NCBI GenBank assembly: GCA_025267735.1
Contig: CM046294.1
Location: 40,113,570-40,177,569 of the forward strand
Length of the DNA: 64,000 nt
Reading direction: 5' to 3'
From: Mactra quadrangularis
Taxonomy: Eukaryota; Mollusca; Bivalvia; Venerida; Mactridae
This document shows positions 58,670 through 64,000 of this stretch, in pieces. Both the position numbers and the translations under genes were made by a program. Numbering within the stretch: position 1 is the first letter of the stretch; every line of letters begins with the position of its first letter. The notes beneath the pieces were generated by a model that saw only the letters and a list, made by a program, of their open reading frames with translations, was not told the origin of the DNA and made no database searches.

Positions 58670-61600
58670 CTGTAATTATATTGATACGCAAATTACATTT
58701 TACATAAGATATACTCTCGTGTATACTTTGTATTAGGTGAAAAACAGCGGTCGCTCGTCTTCCTTAAGGGAAATTAGTCTTCTATCATCATCAACAATCT
58801 CTAACTGACAACATTTTCATTTTCATAGAATACTCGATATTAGACATCGAAATTAATAGAACAGGTAAAATCTTCTGGAAATTGAATCCGATACGTAATT
58901 TAAATCATGACCTTTAACTTGAACAAATGGCTTTAATATATCTACAAATAAAGTTGTCCCGGTTGTCTAGAAACTAATTTACTAGGACGATTCGCAACAT
59001 AGATCGTAACTCAACGCGATAATCGGCATTTACACGAAAACGATTTTGAATATTTTGTCATTACCTTCGGTTGTTTAGAGGCTGGCTCTCCAGGAGAATC
59101 ATGTATGTCGACTTCTTTCTCTTTCGGTTTGTTATCAAGTTCGAAATTCTCGTATACATCAGCTAATATATAACAAACAAGAAAATTATTACATAAATAA
59201 GATACACAAAACATGATTTTTTTATCAAATGAGAAAAGCTGGTTTGTTTAACTGTAAAACAAACTAATAAACCTAGCATCAATAGTTGGAAAGGTAATAC
59301 TATTCACTTTTAAGTACAATGTCATGTATGTATACTAAGTTTGCATTTACTGGTTAAGACGTTGACTTGATTTAAGCCAAAAGAATTGCTCGTATTTGAT
59401 TGTAATATTGAATAGGGTTACAAAGCATTTGCAACGTTCAAACATGTGAAGAATCAATATGCAACTTTTTGCTTAAAAATAACGTATATAGTAGTTTGAT
59501 CCATTCTATCTAAACATTGCAATATACCTTCTTGCTGTTTGCTATTTCCTGATGCGGTTTTACCATTTTTCTCTTTATCTGTGAAAAGTGAAAATAACAA
59601 ATGTCCAACGGATAATGTGATGACGGTATGCATTCGTGATATCGTTTTAGAATCTTAGATAATGTCTCTAATGAGAAGATTTTTCATATTAGAACAATAA
59701 TTAAGAAATATTGAAAAAAACATATTTAGCTTATTAATAACATGTGAAATATTAAAAAGGCCTAAAGGGAAATTGATAGTCTAATCATATTCTAATCAAG
59801 GACAACATTAAATGATGTCTATCATTGAAGTATATTTCAACAATATGTTATAAAATATCGTCCGAACATCCATGTTTAAATTGTATGTTACAAAAAGTTA
59901 TCATAAATTGAGTTAAGCAGATGAAATGAATGCTCAGACACATCATCTTAGTCACTCACAAGAAGTAAGATATTTCATTTGTGTTTGATTTTTTCCTTAT
60001 TTTCAATATTACTTATATACTTTATAATTATTATTTATTGTAAGCATACGTTTTAAGTACTGAACAAAAACATCAACAATCGCATTACCTAGTTTTTTTG
60101 TCTTATCCACCACAGCATATACGTCTCCTTTACCAGGTACAATTGGTTTCTTAGGTTTTACCGGTTTAGCGTAAATATCATTTGATGCTGTGGCAGATGT
60201 TGAGGCAACTGGTGCAACATTACTTGACGATGCATACATTGGATTGTCTACTAAACCTATAACAGTTCATAAGAAGGAAGAATCAGTTATACATGTACAC
60301 AAGTTACGAAGCAATTCATGTTAATTTTAACATGTCGAATAGACTATTACATTCTAAAATATTTTTTTTAGATTTCACCATGATTAGGATAAAGATAAAA
60401 CCTCTGATGGTAAGAAATAAACATGTACATTGTTAGATATTTAGAACAAAAAATGTTTTCGTATCGTATTCATACATTTGATGTTATACATTTAATAAAG
60501 GGTATAATGATAAACAATGCTTACCGTCTTCATCATCGGAGTCGTCAGAATCAGGTCTAAAATATGAAACAAAAATATGTAACATCGTTGTATATACACA
60601 TAATTTTGCAAAACTTTTTATCAAAAATGTTTTACTTCAGAAAAAAAACTGGCGGTGCATAAAAGCTTATTTCTATGAAATTCTTCAAAATCAAAATTAG
60701 ATTTATAATTTAATTATATCAAATTTTATAAGATCATTGTTTGATTTTGTAAATCAGGTTTTGTCTCAACCAGACATTTCGAGGGACTTTGATTTCCAAT
60801 GTATAGTATGTCAAGTAATGGCATATTTCAAATGCGAACCACTTTAATAGATATTTGAACAACCGATGTAATTAATGTCCTAACATCAAGATGTATCATT
60901 AGTGAGTTACCTTCTTATGTCTTGGTCAGCGTTGCCTCTTCCTGCAATTGAAAGTGTGTGGTGTATAAAATGAGTGCTTCCATTATGATGATATTGACAT
61001 GAACAAATGTTATTTACAGACAAACACTAATTCCTAAATGTTAACAAGCAAAACATATACATTGATCAAAAGGATGTTTATTTGTTGATTCAATTATTCA
61101 ATGTCACTATCGAGTGTCCTAGTGCCCTTTGCAGCGAATAGCTATGACTTCTACACAGCATGTGCATATATTTTATGGGTCGTGTATGATATCATGTATC
61201 AATTTCTTTTACAGTGTAAGTGATATATGTTGCATCCGTTCGTTAAAACGTAATGTTAGCTTAAGTCTCTGTTTGTTTATCTATTTACCTTTCAGCAATG
61301 GATATCTTCTAATAATCACTATTATAACTATAACAATTATAATAACACCACTGATTCCACCTGTAAGACCACCAATCAATGCTCCAGGACTGTTAGATGA
61401 TGTCTCAATGGCTGGAACTAATAACAAATTAGAACATTTTGTTTAAGATCAATTGATGCTGATAGAATATATTATTGGTTTATAAACATCTGCAACAACA
61501 CGACTGATTCCACCTGTGATACCACCTATCAACGCTCCAGGACTTTTAGATGATTTTGCTATGGTTAAAATAAATAACAGTTTGTCAACTTAGTTAAATT

Positions 61601-64000
61601 TGTTTAAGATCAATTTTTGCTGAAATAATATATTATTGTTTTAGGTACGGCTGAGTTGAAATTTCGTACTTGTAGCTGTAACATAAACGGGTTTTATGCC
61701 TTTCACATTAATTCGTTCCGTCGAAAATTAATGATAATATTTAGTCAGTCGAAACTTGTACTTATTTGTTTTTAAATACAAAACAATGGAATAAAATATG
61801 ACCATTTGCAATTGACAATTGTCGGAACTTTGATATCAGGGTGCACTATTTAAAGGTAACCTGCATAATCGAAGAAATATATAGCATGTCATTTATGATA
61901 ACATAGCGGATAATTCATTACCTTTTAATGTCGTAGCAGTAAAGCTTATCTCGGATGAATTTCCCATTTCATTCGATGCAAATATGACAAATTCATATTG
62001 AGTGTTCTCATTTAAATCAGTCAATAAAAGATCCATGGTTGGTTCACCGTTATCAGAAACATCACGATAAATCCACACATTGTCAGAACTCCTCTTATAT
62101 TTAATGTAAAATGTCTGCGGTGGTCCATTATCAAATCCTGGAGTCCATACAAGATGCATTGATGATGTTGTCGTGCGACTTTCAATATGTGTGAAGTTAA
62201 TCGGAGGATCTGGCTTATCTGTTCGAAAAGTTTAGAAATAATCTGAATAGCATTTAAGCTAATATATATATGTGTATACAATGACTTAATTAGATTATTT
62301 TATAATAAAACTATTTATCGAGGTTAACGTAAAAACATTGAGATGCAGATATACATCTAAGAGTAGAACTATTTGATAATTCGCAAAAACAAATATAGCA
62401 TGTTCACATATATTCCATTTATAAAATTGATTTTATATATCTGATTATTTAACTAACCATATGATGAAAGAGTATAATTTTTTTCCACTTGACCAAATTC
62501 GTTTTCAGCCTTTACTTTATATCGTGTGAAGTCGTTTGCTCCAACAATTCGTATTTGTAGATTTGTCTGGACAGCAGATGAGTTTATGTCAAAGTTGTCA
62601 TTATCATGTAGTAACGTCCAGTTTTCATCAACCAGTTTATACCAGATAAATGTTGGTGGTGGATATGCTATTACATTCAGTGTTAATGTTATTGTAGCGT
62701 TCTTTTCACTCGTGATGTTACTATGTATCTCATTTGCCGTCCTAGGATAACCTGTAAACGTTAATGGACATACTTAATACGAGAACAAAAAATACATCTT
62801 CAAAATTATGTAAGTAAAAAATTGATATCAGCTCTATTACTTATTTAAAAAACAATTATTTATTCAACCGTATAATAATTTAGTGGTTATATATGACATT
62901 ACATATGTATAAAATAACAACTAACATTCAAAACATTCCAAAGAGGTATTATACAAAAACTGTTTAAAAAGGGATTTAGGTAGTAGGCTAAGGCATTGAA
63001 TCGTATATAAACAATTTAAAGACAAAAAAAACAGTGAAATGAAACTAAACGAGGACTTACTGGGCATACAGTTTTTCAATTGTATTACTTGTTGAATAAA
63101 TAAAATGCACAAAGGAAAATGCATTATAAGTGTACTCACAATTTACAAATAGCTGAACCTCTTTGCTAACAATACTGTCTTCGTTGTACATATTTTTCGC
63201 GGTACAAATGTATGTTCCTGCATCTAAACATCTTGCCTCAGATATGTTGAGTTTCACAATGTTAGATGTCGTAATCTTCAGTGTTTTTTTGTTGTGACTT
63301 ATAGTCATATTAGCAATCGGATTACTGTCAGCATTGCAGATAAACTGAATTGGGTCACTTTCATTTTTAATCACAGTTTTGTTTGCAATTTCATCGATTG
63401 TAAACGATGTAACATTGGCTTTATCTGTATAAAAGAAATATAGTTGATATAGATGTAAATATATTAAGGGTTTATTTGTGCCCCATCTACAGTGTTCCAA
63501 ATATTTAAGTGCAAATTTGTGTTGAGGCCTATGACTTGAAATACGTGTCTGCAACCTAAGTACATGTCTACTACATAATTATAATTCATGATAGGAATTG
63601 AAAAGGCACTTGATGGTGTACATACTTTTGTGCACATAATCCCCACAAATTGAAACACATCACAAACTTGATAAATATTTATGTGCTAAAAACTAAATCA
63701 TATACACCGTATTTGTAACTTAACGATAGTTATACTTACATATTACATTTAGACGGAAACTTTGAGTGTCATTACCAATGTAAACAATACTCTCTCCACT
63801 TGGCTTCATAGAATTAGAAACATGGCAGGAGTAGTTCGCAGCATCACTCTTCACAATATTTTGTATATATAACTGTTCACCGTTCCATAGGTTGTTATCT
63901 ATATTTCTGGTCCAAACAAACGATGTCACAATTGGCATTCCAGGTTTGTATGAGCATTTTATTGTTAAGTTTTCCCCTTGAAGTATCGATGTATTATTGA
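58496..64000 (-). CDS. IgSF receptor gene D (Ig6-Ig8, FN3, transmembrane, ITIM/ITSM-like tail), 5' part outside the window
   Basis: Exons visible on the minus strand, 5' to 3': 64000-63740 (partial), 63424-63140, 62751-62458, 62218-61922, 61417-61289, 60941-60911, 60556-60525, 60247-60089, 59578-59528, 59162-59065 and 58669-58496. The frame is open throughout and ends in TAG. D is the near-twin of B: exon lengths match except the last, introns align over long stretches, and the tail motifs are the same. D retains the FN3 exon that B has lost and lacks B's SINE insertion between Ig6 and Ig7. It should be a type I membrane receptor with a docking tail. Its signal peptide and Ig1-5 would lie right of the window. 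Confidence 0.87.
59065..60941 (-). CDS. Gene D intermediate tail exons
   Basis: 60941-60911 (phase 1 to 2), 60556-60525 (acidic, PDSDDSDDED), 60247-60089 (NPMYASSSNVAPVAS, NDIYAKPVKPKK, GDVYAVVDKTKK), 59578-59528 (DKEKNGKTASGNSKQQ) and 59162-59065 (DVYENFELDNKPKEKE, HDSPGEPASKQPK). All lengths equal those in gene B, and all tyrosine motifs are kept. Confidence 0.85.
61289..61417 (-). CDS. Gene D exon: transmembrane segment
   Basis: Phase 1-1, 43 codons: VPAIETSSNSPGALIGG, then GVIIIVIVIIVII and RRYP. Nearly identical to gene B. Confidence 0.9.
61495..61567 (-). pseudogene. Relic of a duplicated transmembrane exon (gene D)
   Basis: This partial copy of the adjacent membrane exon (gattccacctgtgat, caacgctccaggactttta) has a damaged acceptor side. 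It corresponds to the relic at 18450-18523 in gene B. Confidence 0.6.
61922..62218 (-). CDS. Gene D exon: fibronectin type III domain
   Basis: Phase 1-1, 99 codons: KPDPPINFTHIESR, HLVWTPGFDNGPPQTFYIKY, LTDLNENTQYEFVIFASNE and GNSSEISFTATT. It is a typical FN3 fold sequence placed next to the membrane. Confidence 0.9.
62458..62751 (-). CDS. Gene D exon: Ig8-type domain without cysteines
   Basis: Phase 1-1, 98 codons: ATITLTLNVIAYPPPTFIWY, then ANDFTRYKVKAEN. No disulphide cysteines. Twin of gene B 19179-19472. Confidence 0.87.
63140..63424 (-). CDS. Gene D exon: Ig7-type domain
   Basis: Phase 1-1, 95 codons: TSFTIDEIANKTVIKNESD, FICNADSNPIANMTISHN, ARCLDAGTYICTAKN. Twin of gene B 19861-20145. 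Confidence 0.87.
63740..64000 (-). CDS. Gene D exon: Ig6-type domain, cut by the window edge
   Basis: The frame is open to the edge: PIVTSFVWTRNIDNNLWNGE, VKSDAANYSCHVSNSMKPSG, TQSFRLNV. Donor gtaagt in phase 1. Matches gene B 20773-21054. Confidence 0.85.

Overview
The window is AT-rich animal nuclear DNA with spliced genes. Three things point to a bivalve mollusc: tRNA-derived SINEs, a short inverted-repeat element carrying the 'gtccgtccgtccg' and 'ggtcaaaggtcaaggtcac' motifs that I associate with bivalve genomes, and Tc1- and CR1/L2-like elements. The species is not determined. No rRNA, tRNA gene, CRISPR array or prokaryotic feature was seen.

The main content is a cluster of four related immunoglobulin-superfamily (IgSF) transmembrane receptor genes, called A to D here. 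They form two convergent (tail-to-tail) pairs: A(+)/B(-) at 3.5-31.2 kb and C(+)/D(-) at 47.5-64 kb. The shared plan, read from B and D, is: signal peptide, Ig1 to Ig8 with one exon each, one fibronectin type III (FN3) exon, a transmembrane exon, then a cytoplasmic tail of several small exons. Every ectodomain exon is phase 1-1, so exons can be lost or skipped without breaking the frame. B is complete from start codon to stop (16 exons, 1064 residues) but has lost its FN3 exon. A begins at Ig4 in this window and has no FN3. C has Ig1-3, a broken Ig6, Ig7, Ig8 and FN3; its Ig2 and Ig6 exons are damaged. D enters from the right edge and is seen from Ig6 to its stop.

Tails come in two kinds. B and D share a long acidic tail with tyrosine motifs that include an ITIM-like LIYADL and an ITSM-like TPYSQV. 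A and C share a different tail with TAYDEI or TSYNTI and a final YEN(M/L) motif. Each convergent pair therefore joins related ectodomains to two different signalling tails, as in paired-receptor clusters. Immune or self-recognition function is inference; the architecture is read directly from the sequence.

Around the genes: 0-2.0 kb holds the 5' part of an intact non-LTR retrotransposon ORF (minus strand); 6.5-7.5 kb a Tc1-family transposase broken by an 8-bp duplication; 12.8-13.2 kb an hAT-like non-autonomous element; 13.9-14.5 kb an element ending in a long hairpin; 20.3 and 26.3 kb two SINEs; 23.7-24.0 and 28.1-28.5 kb decayed Tc1 remnants; 31.4-31.8 kb an inverted-repeat element just upstream of the B promoter; and 32.6-43.2 kb a large decayed block of duplicated, interleaved repeats between the divergent heads of B and C. 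No convincing gene was found in 31.3-47.5 kb.
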